Shown here piece by piece: positions 52,265 through 60,019 of a DNA stretch of 61,044 nt. A program made the translations under genes and the position numbers. Source of the DNA: Variovorax sp. GTDB taxonomy: Bacteria > Pseudomonadota > Gammaproteobacteria > Burkholderiales > Burkholderiaceae_C. The notes beneath the pieces were generated by a model, which made no database searches, was not told where the DNA came from, and saw nothing but the letters and a program-made list of their open reading frames with translations. The first letter of the stretch is position 1. Every line of letters starts with the position of its first letter. The stretch covers positions 26,191 through 87,234 of the forward strand of contig JAGIAI010000062.1 of assembly GCA_017744935.1 (NCBI GenBank), written 5' to 3'.

Positions 52265-54315
52265 CTTCGAAACAGCAATCTCTCGTCGTCGGCGTCGATG
52301 TCGGCGGCACCTTCACCGACCTGTTCGTGCTGGACGAAGCGAGCGGCACCGCGCGCATCGTCAAGGTGCCCTCCACGCGCGGCGAAGAAGCGCGGGGCTT
52401 CATGAACGGCGTGGCGCGCGTGGCCGACTCGGCCGCCGCGATCGCGACCATCGTGCACGGCACCACCGTCGGCACGAACGCATTGCTCGAACGCAAGGTG
52501 GCACGCACCGGCATCATCACCACGCGTGGTTTCCGCGATGTGCTGGAGATGCGCCGTCGCGACCGCCCGCAGACCTGGGGCCTGCGCGGCAGCTTCACGC
52601 CCGTGGTGCCGCGTGACCTGCGGCGCGAAGTCGACGAGCGCGTGCTGGCCGACGGAACGCTGCACACCCCGGTCGATCTCGATCAAGTGCGCGCCGAAGC
52701 GCGTGCGCTGCTCGATGCGGGCTGCGAAGCGGTGTGCGTGTTCTTCATCAACACCTACGCCAATCCGGAGAACGAACGGCGCGCAGTAGCGGCGGTGCGC
52801 GAGATCTGGCCCAACCCGCATGTCACCTCGGCGAGCGAGGTGCTCCCAGAGATCCGCGAGTTCGAGCGCTGCTCGACCGCGACGCTCAATGCCTCGCTTC
52901 AGCCGGTGGTCGGGGGTTATCTCGAGCGGCTCGAGTCCGACCTGCGCACGCAAGGCTTCGGCGGCGAACTGCTGGTGGTGCAGAGCAACGGCGGCGTGAT
53001 GTCGCGGCAGACTGCGAGCGACCTGCCGGTGCGTACCGCGCTGTCGGGCCCTGCGGCGGGCGTGATCGCCTGTGCGGCCATCGCGCGTGCAGCCGGCTAC
53101 CCGAATGCGATCACGGGCGACATGGGTGGCACCTCTTTCGACGTGTCGCTGGTCGCAGATGGCGAGGCGGCGCTGGCAGCACAGACTGCGATCGAGTTCG
53201 GCATGGTGATCCGCTCGCCGATGATCCAGATCGAGACGATCGGCGCGGGTGGTGGCTCCATCGCTTCGGTGGACGCGAGCGGCATGCTCCAGGTCGGCCC
53301 CGAATCGGCGGGCAGCATCCCCGGGCCGGCGTGCTACGGGCGCGGCAACATGCGGCCGACCGTGACCGATGCCAACGTGCTGCTGGGTCGCATCGCCGCG
53401 GACCGGCCGCTCGGCGGCGGCCTGCTTGCGGCACTGGATGCGGAAAAGTCGCGGCAGGCCATCGAAGAACATGTCGCGCGGCCGCTCGGGCTCGACGTGA
53501 ATGCGGCGGCGGAGGCGATCCTCACCGTGGCGAATGCGCGCATGGCGGGTGCGATCCGGCTGGTGTCGATCGAGCGCGGCCACGATCCGCGACGCTTCGC
53601 CTACATGCCTTTTGGTGGCGGCGGTGCGCTGCATGTGTGCGCGATGATGCGCGAGGTCGGCGTGGGCACGGGCATCGTGCCGCGCTATCCCGGCGTCACA
53701 TCGGCGCTGGGCTGCGTGATCGCGGACATGCGCCACGATGCGGTGCAGACCATCAACCGGCCGCTCACTGAAGTCGATGTGGCCGACCTGCAGCGGCGCA
53801 TCGACGAACTCGCCGCTGCGTGCCAGCGCCGACTCGATTCGGCGGGCGTGCGCTTCGAGGCGGTGCGCGAAGTCATTGCGCTCGACATGCTCTATGCGGG
53901 GCAGACGCACACCTTGCCGGTCGAACTGCCGGATGCGCGCAGCAAGCCGTTGACGGTCGATTCGATCCGCGCGGCTTTCGAGGCGGCCTACGCTGCGGCC
54001 TTCGGGCGTGTGCTCGATGGCATTCCGGTCCGCGTGATGAACCTGCGCTATGCGCGCATCGGTGTGCGGCCCAAGTTCGACCTGGCGGTGCTTGCGCCAG
54101 AAGGGAAGGGAAGCGTCGCGCCGCTCGGCACGCAGCGCGTTTTCCATGAGGGCAAGTGGCACGACGCGGTGCGCTACGCGCGGCTCGAATTGCCGGTCGG
54201 AACGCGCATCGATGGTCCCGCGATCCTCGAACAACCTGACACCACCGTGTGGCTCGAACCCGGTTTCCACGCCGAGGTCGATGCGCACGGCAATCTGCTG
54301 GTGAGGCTGTCATGA
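52261..54315 (+). CDS. hyuA: Hydantoinase/oxoprolinase A family protein (684 aa)
   Basis: ATP-binding alpha subunit: VVGVDVGGTFTDLFVLDEAS (phosphate 1 loop), HGTTVGTNALLERKVARTGI, SGPAAGVIACAAIARAAGYP and DMGGTSFDVSLVADGEAAL, the actin-like fold of the family. Expected to phosphorylate and open a cyclic amide with HyuB at the cost of ATP. ATG overlaps the HyuB stop (ATGA at 52261-52264), and the isochorismatase-fold start overlaps its own end in the same way. Full length. Confidence 0.93.
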   Translation: MTSKQQSLVVGVDVGGTFTDLFVLDEASGTARIVKVPSTRGEEARGFMNGVARVADSAAAIATIVHGTTVGTNALLERKVARTGIITTRGFRDVLEMRRRDRPQTWGLRGSFTPVVPRDLRREVDERVLADGTLHTPVDLDQVRAEARALLDAGCEAVCVFFINTYANPENERRAVAAVREIWPNPHVTSASEVLPEIREFERCSTATLNASLQPVVGGYLERLESDLRTQGFGGELLVVQSNGGVMSRQTASDLPVRTALSGPAAGVIACAAIARAAGYPNAITGDMGGTSFDVSLVADGEAALAAQTAIEFGMVIRSPMIQIETIGAGGGSIASVDASGMLQVGPESAGSIPGPACYGRGNMRPTVTDANVLLGRIAADRPLGGGLLAALDAEKSRQAIEEHVARPLGLDVNAAAEAILTVANARMAGAIRLVSIERGHDPRRFAYMPFGGGGALHVCAMMREVGVGTGIVPRYPGVTSALGCVIADMRHDAVQTINRPLTEVDVADLQRRIDELAAACQRRLDSAGVRFEAVREVIALDMLYAGQTHTLPVELPDARSKPLTVDSIRAAFEAAYAAAFGRVLDGIPVRVMNLRYARIGVRPKFDLAVLAPEGKGSVAPLGTQRVFHEGKWHDAVRYARLELPVGTRIDGPAILEQPDTTVWLEPGFHAEVDAHGNLLVRLS

Positions 54316-54926
54316 GTGCCGGCGAACCCATCGTCGGCGCGAAGAGCGCGCTGGTCATCATCGATCTGCAGAACGATTTCCTCGACCCCAAGGGTGCGTA
54401 TGCACGGGGCGGCGACCGCAATCCGCCGGCACTCCTCCTGCCCGCGCGCGTGGCAGAGGTGGCGCGTGCGATGAAGACAAAGGGCGGCATGGTGGTCGCG
54501 AGCCAGTTCACGCTGTGGCCGGACGCTTCGGGCGAGCCGATGGTCTCGCCGCATCTCAAGGCGCTCAGGCCGTATCTGAAGAAGGGCGATTTCGCGCCCG
54601 GAAGCTGGGGGCTGGCGAACGTCGATGCGCTTGAGGGCCTGGTCGATGTCGCCGTCTGCAAGGTCGCCTATTCCGCCTTCTTCAACACGCAGCTCGATTG
54701 GGTTCTGCGACGCGCCGGCATCGACACGGTCGCGGTCTGCGGTATCGTGACCAACGGCGGCGTGGCGAGCACGGTGCGCGATTCGCACATGCGCGACTAC
54801 CGCACGCTGGTGCTGTCCGATGGCTGTGCGGCGTTCGGCGAAGAGCGGCACCAGACGTCGCTTGCCGACATGCGCAACGTGGCCGAGGTCACCGACTGCG
54901 CGGCCTTCATCCAGTCGCTGGGTTGA
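54312..54926 (+). CDS. Isochorismatase-fold hydrolase lacking the catalytic cysteine (204 aa)
   Basis: Rossmann-like isochorismatase superfamily. Catalytic Asp18 (VIIDLQNDF) and Lys117 (VCKVAYSAFF) are present, but the usual Cys of TNxCVxxT is Gly150 (GIVTNGGVASTVRD; codon GGC at 54759-54761). Cys-containing members are amidases; Gly at this place is seen in isochorismatase-type vinyl-ether hydrolases such as PhzD/EntB. So a plain amidase role is doubtful. ATG 54312 overlaps HyuA's stop. Nearby Cys116 and Cys143 are not in the nucleophile position. Confidence 0.88.
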   Translation: MSAGEPIVGAKSALVIIDLQNDFLDPKGAYARGGDRNPPALLLPARVAEVARAMKTKGGMVVASQFTLWPDASGEPMVSPHLKALRPYLKKGDFAPGSWGLANVDALEGLVDVAVCKVAYSAFFNTQLDWVLRRAGIDTVAVCGIVTNGGVASTVRDSHMRDYRTLVLSDGCAAFGEERHQTSLADMRNVAEVTDCAAFIQSLG

Positions 54927-54928
54927 CG

Positions 54929-56338
54929 ATGACCGACGGACCTTCGCGCCGGATCCGGCGTGCGCAAGTCATCGATGCCGATGCGCAGGTGCCTGTGGCG
55001 ATCGTCGGCGGCGGCGCGTGCGGACTCACCGCGGCGCTGATGCTCGCCGATGCGGGCATCGAGTGCGTGGTGCTCGAACGCGACGCGGTGCCGAGCGGAT
55101 CGACGGCGCTGTCTTCGGGGTTCATTCCCGCGCCCGGCACGCGCGTGCAGCGCGAGCGCGGCGTGACCAATGACAGCGCCGCACGCTTCGCTGCGGACAT
55201 CCAGTCGAAGGCGCACGGGCGCGCCTCGCAGGTGCTGGTCGATGCCTATTCGAAAGCGATCGGCCCGGCGCTGGACGCACTCCAGGAGCGGCACCGGCTC
55301 GACTGGATTCTGCTCGACGGCTTTCTCTATCCGGGGCACAGCGTGCACCGCATGCATGCCCTGCCGCAGAAGACCGGCGCCGCGCTGATGGCGCGCCTGC
55401 AGTCGGCAGCCGAAACGGCGGGCATTCCAGTGCTGACTCAGGCCGTCGTCGACACGCTGGTCGTGAACCCGGACGACCGCGTGATCGGCATCGAATACGA
55501 GCGGCCGGACGGCCACCGCGAGACGCTGGGGTGCGACGTGCTGCTGATGGCCTGCAACGGCTTTGGTGGCAATTCCTCGATGGTGCGCGAACTGCTTCCC
55601 GAAATGGCCGAGGCCACTTTCGGCGGCCATGTCGGCAACGACGGCAGCGCGGTCCTCTGGGGCGAAACGCTCGGTGCGCGGCTGCGCGATCTTGGCGGCT
55701 ATCAGGGGCACGGCTCGTGGGTGACACCGCAGGGCGCACTGATGTCGTGGGCAGTGATCATGGAAGGAGGCGTGCAGATCAATCGCGAAGGCCGGCGGTT
55801 CCACGACGAGACGCAAGGCTATTCCGAAGCCGCGGTGCACGTGCTCGCGCAGCCCGGCGGCGTCGCATGGAATGTGTTCGACGCGCCGCTGCTCGAACTC
55901 GCGCGCGGGTTTCCCGACTTCTGCGACGCAGAAGCGGCCGGTGCGCTGCGACGCTGCGAAACGGTTGCTGATCTGGCGGCCTGCATCGGGTGTGATGAGA
56001 CCGTCCTTGCTGGAACGCTTTCGGCGTTGGGCGAGAAGGCTCCCCAACCTGATGGACGCTTGTTTTCGCGCGGTCTTGAAGCGCCGTACTACGCGGTGAA
56101 GGTGACCGGCGCGCTGTTCCACACGCAAGGCGGCCTCGACACCACGGGCGACATGCGCGTGCTGCACTCAGACGGCACGCCCTTCGACAACCTGCTTGCC
56201 GCTGGTGGCGCGGCAGGAGGCGTATCGGGCGACGCGGTGTGGGGCTATCTCTCGGGCAACGGATTGCTAAGCGCCGTGGCCGGTGGCTATATCGCCGCGC
56301 AGACCGCTGCGGCGCTCGTTTCTTCAGGGGAGTCATGA
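54929..56338 (+). CDS. FAD-dependent oxidoreductase, fumarate reductase/3-ketosteroid dehydrogenase type (469 aa)
   Basis: N-terminal FAD site VAIVGGGACGLTAALMLADA preceded by ~20 residues. GSTALSSGFIPAPGTR, LLMACNGFGGNSSMVRELLP and the C-terminal AAGGAAGGVSGDAVWGYLSG motif indicate the fumarate-reductase-like flavoprotein fold used for C=C formation or reduction. No signal peptide, so cytoplasmic. Two bases after the isochorismatase-fold gene stop, thus operon-borne. Inferred to introduce the double bond later hydrated by the LeuCD-type enzyme. Confidence 0.9.
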   Translation: MTDGPSRRIRRAQVIDADAQVPVAIVGGGACGLTAALMLADAGIECVVLERDAVPSGSTALSSGFIPAPGTRVQRERGVTNDSAARFAADIQSKAHGRASQVLVDAYSKAIGPALDALQERHRLDWILLDGFLYPGHSVHRMHALPQKTGAALMARLQSAAETAGIPVLTQAVVDTLVVNPDDRVIGIEYERPDGHRETLGCDVLLMACNGFGGNSSMVRELLPEMAEATFGGHVGNDGSAVLWGETLGARLRDLGGYQGHGSWVTPQGALMSWAVIMEGGVQINREGRRFHDETQGYSEAAVHVLAQPGGVAWNVFDAPLLELARGFPDFCDAEAAGALRRCETVADLAACIGCDETVLAGTLSALGEKAPQPDGRLFSRGLEAPYYAVKVTGALFHTQGGLDTTGDMRVLHSDGTPFDNLLAAGGAAGGVSGDAVWGYLSGNGLLSAVAGGYIAAQTAAALVSSGES

Positions 56339-56339
56339 A

Positions 56340-57203
56340 ATGACCAACAAGACATTCAGGGCGCGTCTCGCGTCGAAAGACATCGTTCTCGCGCCTGGCG
56401 TCTACGACGCGCTGAGCGCGCTCGTCGCCGAGCAGACCGGATTCGAGGCGCTCTACCTTTCCGGCGCATCGATCGCGTACACGCGACTGGGCCGCTCGGA
56501 CATCGGCCTCACCACCTTCTCCGAAGTGGCTGACACGCTCGCGCGAATCACCGAGCGTGTGAGCATCCCTGTCATCGTCGATGCGGACACCGGCTTCGGC
56601 AATGCGTTGAACACGCAACGCACCGTGCGCGGCTTCGAGCGCGCCGGCGCGGCCATGGTGCAGATCGAAGACCAGACTTTTCCGAAGCGCTGCGGTCACC
56701 TCGACGGCAAGACGGTGGTACCGGCGCGCGAGATGGTCGGCAAGCTCAAAGCGGCGCTGGATGCGCGCGCTTCGAGCGACACGCTGATCCTTGCGCGCAC
56801 TGACGCGGTGGCGGTTGAAGGGCTCGATGCGGCGCTCGATCGCGCTGAGGCCTACTTCGAGGCCGGGGTGGATGCGCTCTTCATCGAAGCATTGCGTTCA
56901 CCCGAGCAGATGGACGCCGCCTGCAAGCGTTTCGCGGATCGCATTCCGCTCCTGGCCAACATGGTCGAAGGCGGCAAGACGCCCGTCCAGGACGCGGATG
57001 CGTTGCAGGACCATGGCTTTCGCATCGCGATCTTCCCGGGCGGTACTGCGCGCGCGGTGGTGCACACGCTGCAGGGCTACTACGGCAGCCTGCACGCGCA
57101 TCGCACCACGCAGCCATGGCGATCACAGATGCTGGACTTCGATGCCCTGAACGAGGTCATCGGCACGCCGGAACTGATGCGTACTGGCCGACAGTACGAA
57201 TAG
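56340..57203 (+). CDS. Isocitrate lyase/PEP mutase family C-C lyase (287 aa)
   Basis: TIM-barrel enzyme of the ICL/PEPM family. Metal-binding DADTGFGNALN and the catalytic loop FPKRCGHLDGK (C118) mark a C-C bond lyase (2-methylisocitrate lyase, dimethylmalate lyase, oxaloacetate decarboxylase type) rather than a mutase. LYLSGASIAYTRLGRSDIGL and FPGGTARAVVHTLQGYYGSL are family segments. AGGGGAG precedes ATG 56340, one base after the previous stop. Last gene of the operon; expected to release pyruvate or glyoxylate plus a carboxylate. Confidence 0.93.
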   Translation: MTNKTFRARLASKDIVLAPGVYDALSALVAEQTGFEALYLSGASIAYTRLGRSDIGLTTFSEVADTLARITERVSIPVIVDADTGFGNALNTQRTVRGFERAGAAMVQIEDQTFPKRCGHLDGKTVVPAREMVGKLKAALDARASSDTLILARTDAVAVEGLDAALDRAEAYFEAGVDALFIEALRSPEQMDAACKRFADRIPLLANMVEGGKTPVQDADALQDHGFRIAIFPGGTARAVVHTLQGYYGSLHAHRTTQPWRSQMLDFDALNEVIGTPELMRTGRQYE

Positions 57204-57214
57204 ACGCGCTAAAC

Positions 57215-57303
57215 CCAGGAATCCCGCGGAACCGGCTCCGCCGGGCCGCCGGGATTTGCCCCCGGGGTGCCCGAGCCACACGAAGTGGGCGCGGCTGGGG
57301 GTG
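57215..57303. repeat. Dispersed hairpin-forming intergenic repeat, copy 2
   Basis: Core AATCCCGCGGAACCGGCT (57220-57237) plus CCGGGCCGCCGGGATT (57241-57256), identical to copy 1 except for the 3-base centre (CCG instead of TAG). Downstream part is shorter (GCCCCCGGGG...) but also ends in GGCTGGGGGTG. Lies right after the catabolic operon, between it and a convergent small gene, so it may act as its transcription end. Confidence 0.8.
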
Positions 57304-57311
57304 ACCTCAGT

Positions 57312-57668
57312 TCATGCGCAGCGGGCGTACACCAAGGCAAGGTAGTCCGTGTGCTTGCGCAGTGCTTCGAGTTGCTGGAGCGTCGTGCCTGACACGCGGT
57401 CATCCGGGTCGAACTTCAGGCTACCGTCCGCGAGCAGGATGAAATGCGTGGTGCCGCGCGGCAGTCCGGGTCTGCTTCCCACATTGACGTAGCCGCAGCC
57501 GGCGCCCGTGGTGCGGTTGTACTTGACGCCCGAGAAGGTCGCGAATCCATCCGGGAGTTGCTTGCGAACGCTGGTCTCGACCTTCCAGACCGGAAAGTAG
57601 AACCACCAAACGACAAGGCAGCCGACGAAAAGCGCGATCCCGACCAAGGCCGATACGAGCACTCTCAT
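57312..57668 (-). CDS. Small membrane-anchored hypothetical protein (118 aa)
   Basis: N-terminal transmembrane segment (RVLVSALVGIALFVGCLVVW) with the rest predicted outside: VETSVRKQLPDGFATFSGVK, then TGAGCGYVNVG and FDPDDRVSGTTLQQLEALRK. Three Cys. AGAAAGGAGCGAAAC precedes ATG 57668, a strong site. I do not recognise a family. Promoter region carries two tandem TTTTGGCGCCA units. Confidence 0.7.
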   Translation of the reverse strand: MRVLVSALVGIALFVGCLVVWWFYFPVWKVETSVRKQLPDGFATFSGVKYNRTTGAGCGYVNVGSRPGLPRGTTHFILLADGSLKFDPDDRVSGTTLQQLEALRKHTDYLALVYARCA

Positions 57669-57728
57669 GTTTCGCTCCTTTCTCCCAGGAGTGAAACATT
57701 CTAGTAAGAATTAAAACTTTGGTTTAAT

Positions 57729-57750
57729 TTTTGGCGCCATTTTGGCGCCA
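57729..57750. repeat. Tandem TTTTGGCGCCA repeat
   Basis: Two adjacent exact copies of the 11-mer TTTTGGCGCCA (57729-57739, 57740-57750), each containing the palindrome TGGCGCCA. Spacing of 11 bases puts both on one helical face. Located upstream of the membrane protein gene at 57312-57668 in a notably AT-rich segment. Confidence 0.6.
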
Positions 57751-57776
57751 TATCTCGATCGGCTGATTCGCGCTGC

Positions 57777-58190
57777 TCAACGAGTGGTCGACATCACGGT
57801 GGCGCGGCACCGGCGCTGCTCGTTCGGCGCCAGCAGTGAGCAATTGTCGAGTGCACGTTGCTGCATGTCGCTCAAGCGAGGGCGGGAGCCGCCCGACTGG
57901 CCGTAATAACCGGGGGGCGGGCCATAGTAGGAGGGTGGCGGCGGGCGGTAGTACGCCGGCGGGGCCGGGTAATAAACGGGAGGCGGTGGCTGATAGTAGG
58001 CCGGCGGCGCGGGCTGGTAGTACACCGGCGGCGGGGCAACGTAGGCAGGTGCCGGCTCGTAGTAGACCGGGCCACCAACGCCAACCGAGAAATTCACTTC
58101 CGCATGGGCCGCCACGGCGGCCGAAAGAGCGGCTGCTGCAATAGCCGCGGAAGTCGCCAGTCTGGCAAATGCAGAGCCAATGAAGCTCAC
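57777..58190 (-). CDS. Proline/tyrosine-rich exported protein (137 aa)
   Basis: Signal peptide (LATSAAIAAAALSAAVAAHA) then a low-complexity central region built of PPPxYY/PAPPAYY units over about 60 residues, and a C-terminal RLSDMQQRALDNCSLLAPNE segment with two Cys. GTG 58190 is chosen, with GGAG ten bases upstream; ATG 58265 is the longer option. Likely periplasmic or surface. The repeat part resembles wall- or membrane-associated proteins, function unknown. Confidence 0.7.
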   Translation of the reverse strand: MSFIGSAFARLATSAAIAAAALSAAVAAHAEVNFSVGVGGPVYYEPAPAYVAPPPVYYQPAPPAYYQPPPPVYYPAPPAYYRPPPPSYYGPPPGYYGQSGGSRPRLSDMQQRALDNCSLLAPNEQRRCRATVMSTTR

Positions 58191-58335
58191 AGAAATCTCC
58201 GATTCGGGCGAACGTGCCCATCCAGGGTGAAACGTCGCGGACCAGGGGTTGGTGGACAGATTCAAACAATCTGTGACGTCTTGAGCCTCCGCGACAGGGT
58301 GCTTCGCATTGTGCTCGACCTGCGGCGGGCGCCCC

Positions 58336-59043
58336 TCAGCCGTTCGGCAGCGTGAACGTCAGCATGTGCACGATCGCGCGCGCATCCTGGAACAGGCCGC
58401 CAATGATGATGGTGAGCAGGAGCATCGGCGGATAGAAGATGTGGGGCTTGGCCGCCTCCCAGTGGAGGACCGTTTGCCAGACCCGCGAGCGCATGAAGTC
58501 CCGTTGCATCAGCCATGCGAAGGCGAGGCCGATGGTTGCTCCTGCCGCGAGATCGGACGGAAAGTGCAGCCCGAGATAGGCACGCGGAAGACAGATGAAA
58601 AGGGCGCTGTAGACCAGCGCCAGCACACCCCAGAAGCGCGATGCGAAGTACAACCCGCCGGCCAGCGCGAAATACATGGCGGCATGGTCGCTCGGCATGG
58701 AGCTGGCGCGTTCCCATCCGGACCGGTCCATGCCGTAGGGCAGAACGAAGGCCACGTCTGGATTCACCAGAGGGCGCGGGCGCGCCGGCAGCACACGCGA
58801 GAGAAACACCGAAGTCGCGGCGGCGAGGCATGCCGCGGCGAGCAGCGCGACGATCGCGAGCCGTCTCTCCTCCATTTCCCTGGTGTCACCACGCTCGAAC
58901 CAGAGACCGAATATCGCGAGCAAGATGGGCGAGGCCTTGATCAGGTTGTTGTAGGCCCATGCGATGCTGAGCGTGTCGAGCGCATGGGAGGCACCCGCGT
59001 AGTGGTTCAGGAAATGGGTGATGCCCAGGTCGATGGGGTTCAT
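58336..59043 (-). CDS. PAP2-family phosphatase (235 aa)
   Basis: Integral membrane lipid/pyrophosphate phosphatase. PAP2 motifs: FLSRVLPARPRPL (KxxxxxxRP type), SMPSDHAAMYFALAGG (PSGH type; here PSDHA) and PRAYLGLHFPSDLAAGATIG (SRxxxxxHxxxD type; R-AYLGLHFPSD). About six hydrophobic helices. Could act on undecaprenyl pyrophosphate or phosphatidate. Start ATG 59043; single gene. Confidence 0.88.
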   Translation of the reverse strand: MNPIDLGITHFLNHYAGASHALDTLSIAWAYNNLIKASPILLAIFGLWFERGDTREMEERRLAIVALLAAACLAAATSVFLSRVLPARPRPLVNPDVAFVLPYGMDRSGWERASSMPSDHAAMYFALAGGLYFASRFWGVLALVYSALFICLPRAYLGLHFPSDLAAGATIGLAFAWLMQRDFMRSRVWQTVLHWEAAKPHIFYPPMLLLTIIIGGLFQDARAIVHMLTFTLPNG

Positions 59044-59171
59044 GGGAGTCAGGGTTCGTTGTTCGAGGCGGGCCGGGCAAATCTCATCTGCGAACCGATG
59101 ATTGGGCGAATGCTAGGAAGGCCAACCACGCCGGTCCAGAGTGCATGTACCCGTGCAGTGCGAACAAAGTC

Positions 59172-59924
59172 TCACCTTTGGAGTTCTCGCATCACCATAT
59201 AGATTCCGAGCATCGCGAGCCCCGCGAAGAAACAGCGGCGGAAGAGCAGCACCGACAGTCGCGAGCGCACCCACTGGCCCGCCGCCATGCCGCACAGCGC
59301 CGGCACCAGCATCGCCACCGAAGCGGCCGCGAGCGGCGTCGAATAGGCGTCCCGACCGGCGAGCGCGACGGCCAGGGCGAGGGTGGACACGGTGAAGGAC
59401 AGTCCCATCGCCTGGATGAGCGCATCGCGCGATAGCTGTAGCGCCTGCAGATAGATCACCGCAGGGATGACGAACACCCCGGTGACTGCGGTCAGCGCGC
59501 CTGTGACCCCACCGGCGAGCGGGCCGAGCCAGCGCTCGCTGGTCGGCCGTGTGCGCACGGGGCGGCCCATCCAACCCCATGCCGCGTAGGCCGTCAGGGC
59601 CAGCCCGAGCGCGACGACCGGCCATGTGCCGGAAGGCGCACCGAGCCACCATGCGCCCGCGAATGTCCCCGCGACGATGCCGACCTGCATGCTGCCGAGC
59701 CGTCGTGCGATCGAACCGATGGCCGGCCATGGGCGCAACTGCCAGACATTCGTCACCAGCGACGGCACGATGAGCAGGGCGGCGGCTTCGGCCGGCGGCA
59801 TCCATAGCGCGAGTAGCGCCATCGACAGCGTCGGCAGACCCAGGCCGATCACGCCCTTGACCAGGCCGGCCAGCATGAACACGGCGGCGACGAGAAACCA
59901 GATGGATGCATGGTGAGAAGTCAT
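59172..59924 (-). CDS. TauE/SafE family permease (250 aa)
   Basis: Probable sulfite/organosulfonate or organic-anion exporter with 7-8 hydrophobic helices. VFMLAGLVKGVIGLGLPTLS and the second-half LAGGVTGALTAVTGVFVIPA repeat are the family signatures. Divergent from a LysR gene by 95 bases, whose palindromes likely control it. Substrate unknown. Confidence 0.9.
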   Translation of the reverse strand: MTSHHASIWFLVAAVFMLAGLVKGVIGLGLPTLSMALLALWMPPAEAAALLIVPSLVTNVWQLRPWPAIGSIARRLGSMQVGIVAGTFAGAWWLGAPSGTWPVVALGLALTAYAAWGWMGRPVRTRPTSERWLGPLAGGVTGALTAVTGVFVIPAVIYLQALQLSRDALIQAMGLSFTVSTLALAVALAGRDAYSTPLAAASVAMLVPALCGMAAGQWVRSRLSVLLFRRCFFAGLAMLGIYMVMRELQR

Positions 59925-59950
59925 GCGGCAAGTCTGGCGACCAACCCATC

Positions 59951-60000
59951 TCCCGAAAATCGGGATCTCGCAGACCGATCCTCAGCCATGGCCTGAGGAT
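59951..60000. promoter_or_regulatory. Two LysR-type inverted repeats between the TauE/SafE and LysR genes
   Basis: TCCCGA-AAA-TCGGGA (59951-59965) is a perfect 15-bp inverted repeat. ATCCTCAG-N7-CTGAGGAT (59978-60000) is a second with perfect 8-base arms. Both lie in the 95-bp divergent region, as expected for the recognition and activation sites of a LysR regulator. Binding inferred. Confidence 0.55.
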
Positions 60001-60019
60001 GGCGTGATACCTTGCGCCA

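Noticed and set aside
52219..54288. A 689-codon minus-strand open frame opposite HyuA
   Set aside because: HyuA has unmistakable family motifs; the antisense frame shows none and is Arg/His-biased.
57860..58080. DNA-level tandem repeat in the Pro/Tyr-rich gene as an independent repeat element
   Set aside because: The periodicity is explained by PPPxYY-type protein units with variable codons.
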